Assembly: GCF_036711975.1 (NCBI RefSeq)
Contig: NC_091968.1
Span: forward strand, 806,001-870,000
Direction of reading: 5' to 3'
Source: Onthophagus taurus
Lineage: Eukaryota > Arthropoda > Insecta > Coleoptera > Scarabaeidae
DNA: 64,000 bases
Part shown: piece by piece, positions 49,675 through 61,503 of the stretch
Layout of the letters: each line of letters opens with the position of its first letter
How positions within the stretch are numbered: the stretch's first letter is position 1
Notes under the pieces: model-generated
Databases searched by the model: none
Told to the model about the DNA's origin: nothing
What the model saw: only the letters and a program-made list of their open reading frames with translations
Program-made: the position numbers and the translations under genes

Positions 49675-50915
49675 TATACTCTATTGTTTAATTTGTTAGT
49701 TCTAGTTTTACACTAGCACTGTCACTAGAACTAACACAAGACCTAGAACTAAAATAATTCGGGTTTAGCAGTCTTGAGAGACGTGCAACTAAACCCGATA
49801 TTTTCTAGTTCTAGTTTTACACTATCACTAGAACTAACACAAGACCTAGAACTAAACAAATTTAGCCGTCTTAACAGACGTGCGTTCTCGGTCTAGTGTT
49901 AGCTTTAGTGCATATTTTTATTAAACTAAAACTAGAACTAACACTAGACCTAGAACTATTCGGGTTTAGCCATCTTGAGAAACGTACGGCTAAACCCGAA
50001 TGTTTCTAATTCTAAGTTTTGTGTTAGTTCTAGCTGTAGTACTAGTGTAAAATTAGAACTAACACTAGACCGAGAACTAGAAACATTCGGGTTTAGCCGT
50101 CTTGAGAGACGTGCGGCTAAACCCGAATGATTCTAGTTCTAGGTCTAGTGTTAGTTCTAGTTTTTCTTCAATAAAAATATAGTAGTGCAACATAATAATA
50201 GCTTATGCTAACTCACTAGTACTACCACTAGAACTAGCACAAGACTTAGAACTAGAAACATTCGGACTTAGCCGTACGTCTCTCAAGACGGCTAAACCCG
50301 AATGATTCTAGTTCTAAGTCTTGTGTTAGTTCTAGTGGTAGTACTAGTGTAAAATTAGAACTAACACTAGACCGAAAACTAGAAACATTTGAGTTTAGCC
50401 GTCTGGAGAGACGTGCGGCTAAACCCGAATGATTCTAGTTCTAGGTCTTGTGTTAGTTCTAGTGATAGTGCCAGTATAAAACTAGAACTAAGAACCCGAA
50501 TGATTCTAGTTCTAGGTATTGTGTTAGTTCTAGTGATAGTGCCAGTGTAAAACTAGAACTAAGACTAGACCTAGAACTAGACTCATTCGGGTTTAGCCGT
50601 CTTGAGAGACGCACGGCTAAACCCAAATGTTTCTAGTTCTCGGTTTAGTGTTAGTTCTAGTACCAGTAGTAGGTAGCGCTAGTTAGCATAAGATATTACT
50701 ACGTCGTATATTTTTATTGAAGAAAAACTAGAACTAACACTAGACCTAGAAACATTCTGGTTGTAGGTCTAGTGTTAGTTCTAGTTTTACTCTGACACTA
50801 TCACTAAAATTAACACAAGATCTAGAACTAGAATCATTCGGGTTTAGCCGCACGTCTCTCAAGACGGCTAAACCCGAATGTTTCTAGTTCTCGGTCTAGT
50901 GTTAGTTCTAATATT

Positions 50916-52226
50916 CAGTGGCGTAACTACGGGGTCGCAAAAGGACGCATTGCGTCGGGGCCCGTCGATCCTGAGGGCCCTTGGGCTCTCAACGATTTTG
51001 AAAAAATTTAAAGACTTTAATTAGAATTACAAAAACTGTTGTTAAAAGTATACATTAATAAAATTTGTCTTTAAAACTTTTTAAAATTCCCAAGAACGGG
51101 TAAAAAACTGCTGAGGGAATGAAAAATAAAATTCTGTCTATATTAGACGAAATGAAGATACCAGTTGAAAAATGTATTGGTCAAGGATACGACGGAGCAA
51201 ATGTAATGAGTGGTATATACAATGGTCTGCAACAAAAAATAAAGAACATTCAACAAAATGCAGAGTACGTTCATTGTGCAAGCCATAATTTAAATCTTGT
51301 CATAATGATTAAGGTTAAAGATGCAATAGAGAAAAATAAAGATGTGTCCGCATTTTTCGTTATACTCCAAGAAATATATTCATTTTTTGGAAATTCTGTT
51401 AATAGATGGGATTTGCTTTCAAAGTTCACAGGCGAATCAAATGTAACTTTAAAAAACTTAAATCCTACTCGATGGTCTGGAAGATTGACTTCTCTAGATT
51501 TAGATGAAGCCAAAACTGTTTTGAACCAAGCTTATAATAAAGTTTCAGAAAGTAGATCAAAATTTACTGAAATAAAAGGTGAGGCTGCAGAAATTGCAAG
51601 AACTTGGAATGTTCCCCTTGAGTTTCAAAAGAAACGACACCCTAAATAAGTGAAACACCATTTTGATGAATTGGCGAAAAATTATCACTTTTCTTCAAGA
51701 GAAGATATGTTTAGAGTTGGAATATTTAATGTTGTCATAGATACTATTTCACATCAACTACATGAAAGATTTAAAAGCATGGAAAAATTAAGAAATTATT
51801 TTGGATTTCTGGATCCACAAAGATTATCAACGTTAAAAGACAAAGATATTTTAAAAGAATGTGAAAAATTACAAAAGAAGTATTCAACTTTTTTAAGTGA
51901 ACAATTTTCATTGCAATTTATACAAGTTAAAAGAATTGCAAAGTGTAAAAGATTTTGCTAACTTAGTAATGACCAAATATAATTGCTTAGAAACTGATAT
52001 ATCGGATGTATTTTCTGTTTTTATATTGTTCTTCACACTCCCTGTAACAGTTGCTTCTGTAGAAAGATCATTTAGCAAGTTAAAAATAATAAAGGACTAT
52101 AGAAGAAATAGTATGGGACAATCGCGGCTGAATGATCTTTCTATATTAGCAATTGAAAGCAGTGAGGCTAAGAAAATGGATTTAAAAAATTTAATAAGTA
52201 TATTTGTAATAAAACAACTTTTGTAA
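50916..52226 (+). mobile_element. hAT transposon fragment inside the foldback element
   Basis: The left end CAGTGGCGTAACTACGGGGT is a typical hAT terminus of the ZMYM1-like group. The right terminus is absent. TAATATT occurs on both sides, which could be the remains of an 8-bp duplication. The flanking repeat sequence (ATATTACTATGTCGTATATT) resumes directly after 52226. Confidence 0.75.
51119..52226 (+). pseudogene. hAT transposase, ZMYM1-like
   Basis: The frame contains GQGYDGANVMSGIYNGLQ and VHCASHNLNLVI, the middle of the DUF4371/RNase-H-like fold. It then has NPTRWSGR, and at the end PVTVASVERSFSKLKIIKDY, RRNSMGQSRLNDLSILAIES, the hAT C-terminal dimerisation region. There is one in-frame stop at 51647-51649 and a frameshift near 51930. 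The N-terminal zinc finger and first catalytic aspartate are missing. Otherwise the sequence is well preserved. Confidence 0.85.
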
Positions 52227-53080
52227 TAATATTACTATGTCGTATATTCTTATTGAACAAAAACTAGAACTAACACTAGACCTAGAACATTCGGGTTTAG
52301 CGCTACATCTAGTTCTAGTGTTAGTTCTAGTTTTACTCTATCACTAGAACTAACACAAGACCTAGAATCATTCGGCTTTAGCCGTCTTGAGAGACGTGTG
52401 GCTAAATCCGAATTTTTCTAGTTCTTGGTCTAGTGCTAGATATTACTATATTGTATATCTTTATTGAACAAAAACTAGAACTAACAGAAGACCTAGAATC
52501 ATCCAAGTTTAGCCATACTGAAGATGCATGGCTAAACCCGAATGTTTCTAGTTCTAGTTTTACACTGACACTATCACTAAAACTAATACAAGACCTAGAA
52601 CTAGAATCATTCGGGTTTAGCCATACTGAGAGACGTGCGGCTAAACCCGGATGTTTCTCAACATCTCGAATTTTCCTAGTGTAATTTTTGCTTAAAACTG
52701 ACCAATAGCAACCTTTCTTTTTGGCGCTTCAATTTGAAAGCACTCCTCCGAATTAAAAAATACAGTATACTTAGTACATTTTTTATTTTACTAGTTTCCC
52801 CACTTAAAAAAGAAATAACTTGATTGTTTATAATTTTTAGAAAATTTAGTTTAAATTATTTCTTATAATAACTAATTAAATTTGTTTCTAGAAATAATCT
52901 TTTTAAAGAAAAAAAGTTTAAATTACCATAACCTTGCCAAACAAGTATGCAAATATTTAATCTAATATTTGACTTAAGTCTCTTCAGGTCAACAATCTAT
53001 GAAATGGGTAAGTTTTCATACTCGTATCGATACTATTTTTTTAAATAAATAAAATCAAAATCAATAAAAAAGTTTTTATT

Positions 53081-53575
53081 TTACATATTCACATTAACTT
53101 TATTTTTATCAACTTTACCATAAACATCTAATAAACCTTTCGTTTCTTTTCCTTTCCTTCTCTTCCTATCAAAGCTTTTTCCTTTAGCAATAGATTTCCC
53201 CATTTTATTTTTACCACTTTGCTGTAATTTAATCGTCTTTTCTTCCTCCAATTTTTCCCTCTTTTTCTCTTCAATCAACTCTTTATAATTCCTATATTTA
53301 TTCTTCGGAGGTTTCGCCCCCAATTTTATGGCTAATTGAATCTTAGCCTCCTCCTTTTTCTGCTGATCAAACCCAGACATTCCAAATTTCATTATTTCAA
53401 ACTTGGCACGTTTTATATTCAATTCATTGGCTTTAATATCCAATTTTTCTTCCACTGCTTCTTTATAAGTATCATTTTTTCTTTTTGGTTTGTGTGATTC
53501 ATATTTTATTACTTTAAAGTTATCCGTGGGGTGTTCCTTGATTTGTGAGCCTTTCGTTGGAATAAAATCATCCAT
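53081..53575 (-). CDS. C1orf131-like nucleolar protein (DUF4602)
   Basis: A single exon of 164 residues from MDDFIPTKGSQIKE, with a good start context (AAAATGG). An upstream in-frame ATG would add about ten hydrophobic residues and is less likely. The protein is lysine- and glutamate-rich and matches the DUF4602/C1orf131 family, with the diagnostic block KFGMSGFDQQKKEEAKIQLA, IKLGAKPPKNKYRNYKE. In humans C1orf131 is part of the small-subunit processome that makes 18S rRNA. The C-terminal basic run (KGKSFDRKRRKGKE) could serve as a nucleolar signal. It is divergent from the Dark gene, 432 bp apart. Confidence 0.85.
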   Translation of the reverse strand: MDDFIPTKGSQIKEHPTDNFKVIKYESHKPKRKNDTYKEAVEEKLDIKANELNIKRAKFEIMKFGMSGFDQQKKEEAKIQLAIKLGAKPPKNKYRNYKELIEEKKREKLEEEKTIKLQQSGKNKMGKSIAKGKSFDRKRRKGKETKGLLDVYGKVDKNKVNVNM

Positions 53576-54007
53576 TTTAACCTTAACCTTAACAAATAAC
53601 ATAACCTCACAAATAATGATTAATTTTGAAATGACAAGAAATGGTACCAACTTATTCTTTTTTATTTATTTATTAACCAATTAAAAATTTCTAATATCCA
53701 TAAATTCTTATAATTTGAATTAAATAATGATTATTTAATAAGATTTTTATAAATAATCATAATATACGATTAAAATAAAACATAAATCTTTGATTTATAA
53801 ACAAAGAACTTGTTTTGAGAGATTTAAGTTGGCGGCTATGAAGTAAGCATCTTGACAAGTTATGACAAGTTTAACAAATATTTGTGAAACATCCCTCACT
53901 GTAGGTCGTTGTGTATTAAGTTTTTTTTCAAATTAAAATGAATAGGTAGCGTACTCTTACTAAATCGTATTATAAACCAAAGAATCGAATTCGTTTTAGA
54001 TTCGAAG
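53576..54007. promoter_or_regulatory. Divergent promoter between C1orf131-like and Dark
   Basis: The two start codons face away from each other across 432 bp with no repeat between them, so this interval must hold both 5' leaders and both promoters. No TATA box is evident at a suitable spacing for either gene. Confidence 0.6.
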
Positions 54008-57000
54008 ATGAACTGCAAGTACAAATTCGCAGTTGAGGAGGAGTTAGAGAACATTAAACAAAGCGTGAATGTGCTCGCACTGCTCGATCATCTTTATGAA
54101 GCTGGAATAGCGTCTAAAGAATTATGCAGCAAAATTCGGGAGGTAACATTTCATTGCTTTTAATGCTTTTAATGTTTCTAACCTCAAAAATTGTTTGAGC
54201 AGGTACCCGAAGGTCAGGCAAATGAGATGTTTTATGAAGATTTGTTGAATTATGAGACCAAGTATGAGAAGTTTGTAAATGTTATTTTAAAAACACATGT
54301 TGATTGGATTTATGATAGGATTAGGCGTAGATTGGAAGATAAAGTTAAGAACGAGGAATTATTTAAAAGCGTTTTAAACTTTGGTGATTTTCCTAGAAAA
54401 CCCTTGCATTATGTAAATAGGAAAGATAAGGTATCTATAAGTGTTTCTTTTATTCCTTTTTTTATTATCATAAATGTTTGTTTTGATGATGCAAAAGACT
54501 TGGATAAATCGGGTGAGAATCTAACAAAAATAAAATTTATTTATTACTTTAATTTAATACTTAATGAACTTATTTATAGATTACCCAAGTTCAAAATGTT
54601 CTCCAAAAGCTACCTGTTGATGGAAAGGTTGTTTTATACGGAATGGCCGGTTCTGGAAAATCAAATTTGGTCGTTGGAATAATGAATGTTGACTTAGTTT
54701 TGGAAGTATTTGGGGGAAAAGTTTATTGGATAACAGCGGGGGATATTAATTCAGATCAATTATTAAAATTATTATCTAAGTAAATAATTTTGTTTTTAAA
54801 AGAACTTTTTTATTCATAAAAAATTTTTTTAGGTTGTATTTAAAATTGTGTGGAAATGAATGGAACGAAAATTATTCATCAATTGAAAGCCTTAAAATTA
54901 AATTACAAAGAAAAATACGCGAAAAACTACTTTATAATCATATGTTAATCATTTTGGATAACGTTTATGATAGATCTGTTATTGACGCTTTTGATTTGGG
55001 TTGTCGAATCATGATTACAACTCAAAATAAAAGTATTTTGGCTAATGAATCGAATACTCATCTTATTGAGGTAATTAACTTATACAGTCTGTGTAATTTA
55101 TTAATTTTTTATAATAAATAACATTTTAATTAATTTTTAGGTTGATGGTACTTTTAAAATTGATGAAACTTTCGAATTATTCGCTAGTTGTTTAGGTGTA
55201 AACATAGATGAGATTAAAAAGAAACCGGAAGCAATGGAAATTCATCATTTATGCAAAGGCCACCCGCTTAGTGTGGCTCTTTTTGGCTCACTCATGGTGA
55301 CTCAAAAAGAGAGTTTGTTAAAAAATAAATCGTCGTGGAAGTCATTTTCTGAAATGTTAAAAGGAAGAAATTATCAGTAATTAATTAATTACATAGGCCT
55401 GTGAACAAAAAACTTTTTAGAAACTTAAAGGCGATCTTTATTGATTTTTGGGTGCTGAATCTGGGAAAAATAATGAAAAATTTTATCACAAATCTTCTAT
55501 AGTTCAGTAAATCAAGTACTATCATTGCACACATTAAAGAAAAGTATTTTTCAGCTAGTTCACCATAAAACTCACTTTGTTTGGAATTGAGAAAATGTTT
55601 TAATTCAAATAGTGCAACATCATCAATGGTGATTCCTTTGTTTCTCAAATATACAACACAATCTGTGATATTGTCAAAATGTAACTCCTGATTTTGTTTT
55701 GATACTAACCATTTAAATGAGTGCAAAGCTTTTATCCAAATATCTATGTAATGTATACATTCTTGATACATGGATTTAATTTAGGATTAATTTTATTGCG
55801 TGCATTTTCGCTAATGTTATATTTTCAAAGAGATCTCTTACTTTTAAAGGAAATTATGTTTGATCCTTTGACTTAGCGACGCTGTCATTCCTTTCAATAT
55901 ACAAAGCACTTCGACTATTAAGTTTTTCTCCTGTCAATGATTGAAGATGAAACAAATATATTTCTGCCTCCAGCAACGCTAGGTGAGATCAGCTCTAGTG
56001 AATGAAGATGACTGTGATTTCCAAGATCCTTCAGATTATGCCACCTCACAACTTTTCGCGCAGTCTGAGCTTGACTTACCAAGGAGAATACTGAACTATT
56101 GGGTTTTAGACTAAAAGAAAAAAAGCTACTGGCTGCTGGAACATCTTTTTATCAGTACATATTTAGAGATCATGAATTTACTGACTATTTCAAACAAGAA
56201 GGCGGGTTGGTCTACTGTTGTGATATTTCAGGTTTGGTTCAAAAGTTTGGAATTAAATACAAAGCTCATAAATGGAGGTTTTTTATTGATTCTTCAAAAA
56301 GAAGCCTGAAGGCGGTACTCCTGCTCAGTGGTAACACATATGCTTCTCTTCCTCTAGGGCATTATGTACACCTCAAAGAAAATTATGAGAATTATAACTG
56401 GATAACCGGATAGTTTGTGGCGATCTGAAAGTTTTGAGCATGATGGTTGGTCTGCAGGGAGAAAACACTAAGTACCTATGTTTCATTTATGACTGGGATA
56501 GCAGAGCAAGGTTTGAACACTGGACTAAAAAAGTATTGCCAACCCAACAAACATTGGGTTGGGTTGGGTTGGGTTGGCAATGAGTGCAAAGGTTTTATCC
56601 AAATATCTATGTAATGTATACATTCTTCATACATGGATTTAATGTGGGTATTAATCTTATTGCGTGCATTTTCGCTAATTTTATATTTTTAAAGAGATCT
56701 CTTCCTTTTAAAGGAAGTTATGTTCGATTCTTTGACTTAGCAACTCTGTCATTCCTTTTAATATACAAAGCACTTCGACTATTGAGTCTTTCTTCTGTCA
56801 ATGATCAATGATTGAAGATGAAACAAATATATTTCGCTTGTATCGCTCTCAAACAACTTTTTGATGAGAACTTTTTTGTTAAAAAGTATTCTTTCAAAGC
56901 CACATATAATTTAAGGATTCTTTCAATCGCCGAAAAAAGGCTGAGCCATCTTATCTTACTATGATACAGCACTTTTCATAGTTAAAAAAAATTTAAAAAT

Positions 57001-60000
57001 AAATGATTTGCAATAGTCGTCGATGCTTCGTTGTTCAATGCTGTCAACTCCAGTAATTTACTGTATATCCTGGACTTCCTATCAAAATATTGAATAATGA
57101 TAGGAAATATTTTACCCCACTTGTCTCAGTCATCTCACGCGCTCATTTGTGTGTTGTTTCCTCTCGTGTCAACATGTCTTCTAGCCATGGTTGTCGTAAT
57201 TCTCCCGACAATTTTTGTTACATTTGTGGTGATCTTGTCATTAAAAAACACCAGAGAAACATTACAAACTTTGTTAGGAAAGTGTATTACTCCTATTTCG
57301 GTATGAGACTTGGGGAGCAGAACAAATCATAGGCACCTCACAAAGTGTGTTATATTTGTGTAGAAGATCTCAGGAAGTGGCCATCAGATAAAAAAAATAT
57401 TCAAAATTGGCATTCCGATGATTTTAATGGCTATAACTCTAAGAATAAAAGAGATATAGTATACCACAACCTTCCTTCTGCAATGCGACTTGTAGCTCAT
57501 GGACCAGATGTGCCTGTACCTCTGCCTCCAGCAACGCTAGGTGAGATGAGCTTTAGTGAATGAAGATGACTGTGATTTCCAAGATGCTTCAGATTATGCC
57601 ACCTCACAACTTTTCGCGCAGTCTGAGCTTGACTTACCAAGGAGAATACTCAACTATTGGGTTCTAGACTAAAAGATAAAAAGCTGCTGGCTGCTGGAAC
57701 ATCTTTTTATCAGTACATATTTAGAGATCGTGAATTTACTGACTATTTCAAACAAGAAGGCGAGTTGGTCTACTGTTGTGATGTTTCGGGTTTGGTTCAA
57801 AAGTTTGGAATTGAATGCAAAGCTCATAAATGGACGTTTTTCATTGATTCTTCAAAAAGAAGCCTGAAGGCGGTACTCCTGCACAATGGTAACACATATG
57901 CTTCTCTTCCTCTAGGGCATTATGTACACCTCAAAGAAAATTATGAGAATTATAACTGGATAACCGGATAGTTTGTGGTGATCTGAAAGTTTTGGGCATG
58001 ATGTTTGGTGTGCAGGGAGGAAACACTAAGTACCTATGTTTCGTTTGTGACTGGGATAGCAGAGCAAGGTTTGAACACTGGACTAAAAAAGTATTAATAT
58101 TCATTTGGTTATTTCTTTCCATTTCAATTTTAATATAATTGAAATAAAACTATGTGTATTTATAGATGGATTTTTTAATTTTCAGCTCTACCGGTTTCGA
58201 TCGTACATTCAATCATCCTCAGGAGCAACGTCATTATACATATTTTTAAAAAACATATTTGTTATTCAAGCTGTTATCTTCTGCCATGTATGTTCATGGC
58301 GCATAATGGGCAAGGAAAGCATATTGAATATTATTGAATTAATAACAAGGTAACAAAGAGGAGAAGAATTAAGTAATCAAAAAGATAACAGCTTGAATAA
58401 CAAACAAATATGTTTTTTAAAAATATGTATAATGACGTTGCTCCTGAGGATGATTGAATGTACGGTAGAGTTGAAAATTAAAAAATCCATCTATAAATAC
58501 ACATAGTTTTATTTCAATTATATAAAAAAGTATTATAACCCAACAAACATTGGGTTGGGTTGGGTTGGCAATGAGTGCAAAGGTTTTATCCAAATATCTA
58601 TGTAATGTATACATTCTTGATATATGGATTTAATTTCGGTATTAATCTTATTGTGTGCATTTTCGCTAATTTTATATTTTCAAAGAGTTTCTCACTTTTA
58701 AAGGAAGTTATGTTCGATTCTTTGACTTAACAACTCTGTCATTCCTTTAAATATACAAAGCACTTCGACTATTGAGTTTTTCTCCTGTCAATGATCAATG
58801 ATTGAAGATGAAACAATTATAATTTTTAATATTTTATTATAATTTAATTTTTTAAATTATATTTTTCATTCGTTGTTAGTAAATGATTTGCAATAGTCGT
58901 CGATGTTTCGCTTTTCAACGCTGTCAACTCCAGTAATTTACTGTGTATCCCGGATTTCCAATTAAAGTATTGAATAATGATAGGAAATATTTTACCCCAC
59001 TTGCCTGAGTCATCTCACGCGCTCATTTGTGTGTTGTTTTCGCTCGTGTCGGTGGTTAGAAGACATGTTAGCCGTCAGACTAGCCGTGGTTGTCGTAATT
59101 GTCCCGACAATTTTTATTACATTTGTGGTGAACTTGTCATTAAAAAACACCAGAGAAACATTACTTAATTAACTTTGTTTGGAAAGCGTATTACTCCTAT
59201 TTTGGTGTAAGACTTGGAAACCAGGACAAATCATGGGCACCTCACAAAGTGTGTTATATTTGTGTAGAGAAGATCTCAGGACGTAGCCATCAGGTAAAAA
59301 AAAAATCATTCAAACTTGGCATTCCGATGGTGTAGAGGAAACCAAAAAATCACAGTGATGACTGTTATTTTTGCTACTATGATTTTAAGGGCTATAACTC
59401 TGAGAATAAAAGAGATATAGTATACCACAACTTTCTTTCTGCAATGCGACCTGTAGCTTATGGACCAGACGTGCCTGTACCTCTAGTGAGTCTGATGTGA
59501 ATGAAGATAACTATGATTTCCAAGATCCTTCAGATTATGCTACCCCACAACTTTTCGCTCAGTTTGAGCTTGACTTACCAAGGAGAATGCTGAACTCTTG
59601 GGTTCTAGACTAAAAGAAAAAAAGCTACACGCTGCTGGAACATTTTTTTATCAGTACACATGCTTCTCTTCATCTAGGGCATTATGTACACCTCAAAGAA
59701 AATTACGAGAATTATGACAGTTTGTGGCGATCTGAAAGTTTTGGGCATGATTTTTGGTCTGCAGGGAGGAAATACTAAGTATCCATGTTTCATTTCTGGC
59801 TGGGACAGCAGAGCAAGGAATGAACACTGGACTAAAATAGTATGGCCAACCCAACAAACAGTGGAGCCAGGTGAAAAGAACGTTTTCCACGAAGCTTTAG
59901 TCGATTCCAGAAAAATTTGTCTTTACCCACATCAAGTTAGGACTCATGACACAATTCGTCCAAGATTTCAGTGACTGCTTTCAATACCTCTGCATTTCCA

Positions 60001-61503
60001 CATTTGTCAGAGGCAAAACTAAAAAAAAGGAATTTTTGTGGGTCCTGACATACATAAACTAATATTTGATGAGAAATTTCAGCACACAATGTCAGGTCTT
60101 GAAAGAGAAGCTTGGAATGCTTTCAAAAAGGTGATCACTAGAATTTTAGGGAATGAAAAAGACCCTAACTATATCAGCACTGTCGATGATCTTCTCAAAA
60201 AAATGGAAAAACTTGGCTGCCTGATATGTATAGAAGTTCACTTTCTACATTTTTATTTGAATTTTTTCCGTGAAAACTTGGGTAGTTCCAATGAAGATCA
60301 GAAGATATTAAGGTCATGGAGAGGAGATATCAGGGTAGTTGGAACGTCAGTATGATGGGTATCGAGGGGATCCAGGTGTTACTCACAAGAGAAAAAGTAA
60401 CAGTCATATTTATACCAGTTAGTTTCAGATTAATGTGTTGAGATGTGGAAAAACGGAGGGTGATGGGGAAAAACTGTTGTTATTTTCAGATTCAGCACCT
60501 TTCAAAACTGTTAGATCTAAATAATCTAAAGTTTTTATGAAATTAATTTTTGCAGGCCTGTGTTAATATTGAATTAATTTATAATTATTCCGTTTTTGAT
60601 TTTAGTGAACAAAATAGTGCCATAAAATCATCAATAGCAAATTTAGATAAAAACCTGCGTCAAAAATTCGAAGATTTTTCAATTTTTCCCGAAGACGTAA
60701 ATATAACATCAAAAGTTTTACAAACTTTGTGGCGATTGGATGAATTTTCCGTTAACGATATCATGACCCAATTAGAAAATAAATCATTAGTTGTTTCGTA
60801 CTATAATAATCACGATCACAGTTATAATTACGGAATTCATATTGTTTTGCTCAAATATTTAAAAAGTACCGTTCGTAATAATGACGGCCATCAGAGACTG
60901 ATTGATAACTACATGATCTCATGTAACAATGACTACGCTAAACTTCCAGATGACAATTACATTTATCAGTATATAGGTTATCATTTAAAAGAGGCTGGTT
61001 ATGTGGATAAGTTTAAAATTTATTTCGATTTAAATTTTATCGACGCTAAAATTAAAGCTGCCGGCGTGGGAGATTTATTAAGAGATTTCGATTTATACGA
61101 AAAACAAATTTTAAACGATCCAAGTTTGGTGCATAAAAATCTCTTGTGTGAATTAAAAAATTTCGTTGGAAATTACGGGAGGCACTTACATGATCAAAAA
61201 GAATTAAACTTAGTTCAGAGCGCTTTGATGTACTCCAAAGAAAGTACTTTGAAAAATTTAGCTTTAGATACTGCAGCTGATAACAAAAACGATTTATATT
61301 TCGATATTGGGTGAGAAACATTTTTATTTTATTCATTTATTTATAGTGAATCAAGAAAATTTGAATGAGATTTTTTTAGTTGTTTTCCGGGAGGGTGTAA
61401 ATGCGCACCAAAGAAATATTACGTCCCAGAACCAACAACTTTTGTGTGTTTTGCACTTCACGAGACCCAAGTTTTTGCTGGAACGAAAGAAGGCGAAATC
61501 GAA
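54008..61503 (+). CDS. Dark: Apaf-1/Dark apoptosome adaptor, 3'-partial
   Basis: Seven exons join in frame: 54008-54142, 54203-54430, 54580-54779, 54833-55070, 55141-55376, 60606-61310 and 61380-61503 (622 residues so far). The start is MNCKYKFAVEEELENIKQSV. Order: an N-terminal CARD (about 1-90), an NB-ARC ATPase with GMAGSGKS (142-149), LIILDN (Walker B, 226-231) and RIMITTQN, a winged-helix part (FEDFSIFPEDVNITSKVLQT), and the start of the WD40 region (TTFVCFALHETQVFAGTKEG). It is the Apaf-1 homologue that assembles the apoptosome and activates initiator caspase. The rest of the WD40 repeats must lie beyond 64000, because none follows after 61503. Intron 5 is 5.2 kb and repeat-filled. Confidence 0.93.
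55385..55771 (-). pseudogene. hAT-like transposase fragment in Dark intron 5
   Basis: On the minus strand YIDIWIKALHSFKWLVSKQN is followed by ITDCVVYLRNKGITIDDVAL. This is like a segment of insect hAT proteins that precedes the dimerisation region. The remainder does not match. Confidence is limited, because only part of the frame is recognisable. Part of it recurs at about 56580 and 58570. Confidence 0.45.
55960..56480 (+). pseudogene. Insect repeat-protein family, copy 1
   Basis: A frame at 56099-56413 reads LKEKKLLAAGTSFYQYIFRD and HKWRFFIDSSKRSLKAVLL. It belongs to a high-copy, poorly characterised protein family that I associate with insect genomes and take to be transposon-derived. The function is unknown. 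The N-terminal part present in copy 2 is absent here. Confidence 0.55.
57090..58084 (+). pseudogene. Insect repeat-protein family, copy 2
   Basis: This is the longest N-terminal part. GCRNSPDNFCYICGDLVIKK and APHKVCYICVEDLRKW give two CX2C pairs, suggesting a zinc-binding start. The part shared with copy 1 follows at 57657-57971 (104 codons, few differences). Frames are broken around 57330 and 57560. A Penelope-derived foldback has inserted at its end (58097). Confidence 0.55.
58185..58226 (-). ncRNA. Hammerhead-ribozyme-like motif, left arm
   Basis: Read on the minus strand: stem I GCTC, core CTGAGGA, one T, stem II GATTG/CGATC around AATGTA, core GAAA, palindromic ACCGGT, A, and stem I partner GAGC. 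Stem II has no sequence in common with the two other families and yet pairs over 5 bp. The core is unchanged. Confidence 0.6.
58439..58475 (+). ncRNA. Hammerhead-like motif, broken copy
   Basis: The mirror copy in the right arm keeps CTGAGGA and the first strand of stem II but lacks ten bases (GATCGAAACC), which removes the second stem II strand and the GAAA core. It cannot fold as a hammerhead. Confidence 0.6.
58571..60360 (+). pseudogene. Insect repeat-protein family, copy 3
   Basis: It starts with the shared non-coding block (58571-58810) and the N-terminal segment (GCRNCPDNFYYICGELVIKK, near 59085). It then carries parts absent from the other copies: GMIFGLQGGNTKYPCFISGW (59740-59800), and MGPDIHKLIFDEKFQHTMSG with LGCLICIEVHFLHFYLNFF (60038-60270). 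Many frameshifts. This copy shows the original order of the protein most fully. Confidence 0.55.

Larger units (their letters stand above)
49675..52769. mobile_element. CTAG-hexamer foldback element, most complete copy
   Basis: The left end is TATACTCTATTGTTTAATTT and the right end, inverted, GTATACTGTATTTTTTAATT. Between them are about a dozen hairpins (arms like ATTCGGGTTTAGCCG with inner CGTCT/AGACG) separated by phased hexamer blocks in alternating orientation, for example 50030-50180 and 50380-50660. A hAT transposon fragment sits at 50916-52226. The conserved tail is at about 52660-52769. Confidence 0.85.
58097..58523. mobile_element. Penelope-derived foldback with target duplication
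   Basis: Two inverted arms of about 150 bp enclose a spacer of about 100 bp. A 12-bp direct repeat AAAAAAGTATTA flanks it (58085-58096 and 58524-58535). The uninterrupted paralogue at about 56520-56540 supplies an approximate empty site. Each arm carries the hammerhead-like motif; the right one has lost 10 bases. Confidence 0.8.

Noticed and set aside
56545-56580. TTGGG-type runs as telomeric repeat
   Set aside because: Only a few units are present, inside a duplicated intronic segment, and the motif is not the insect TTAGG or a known beetle variant.
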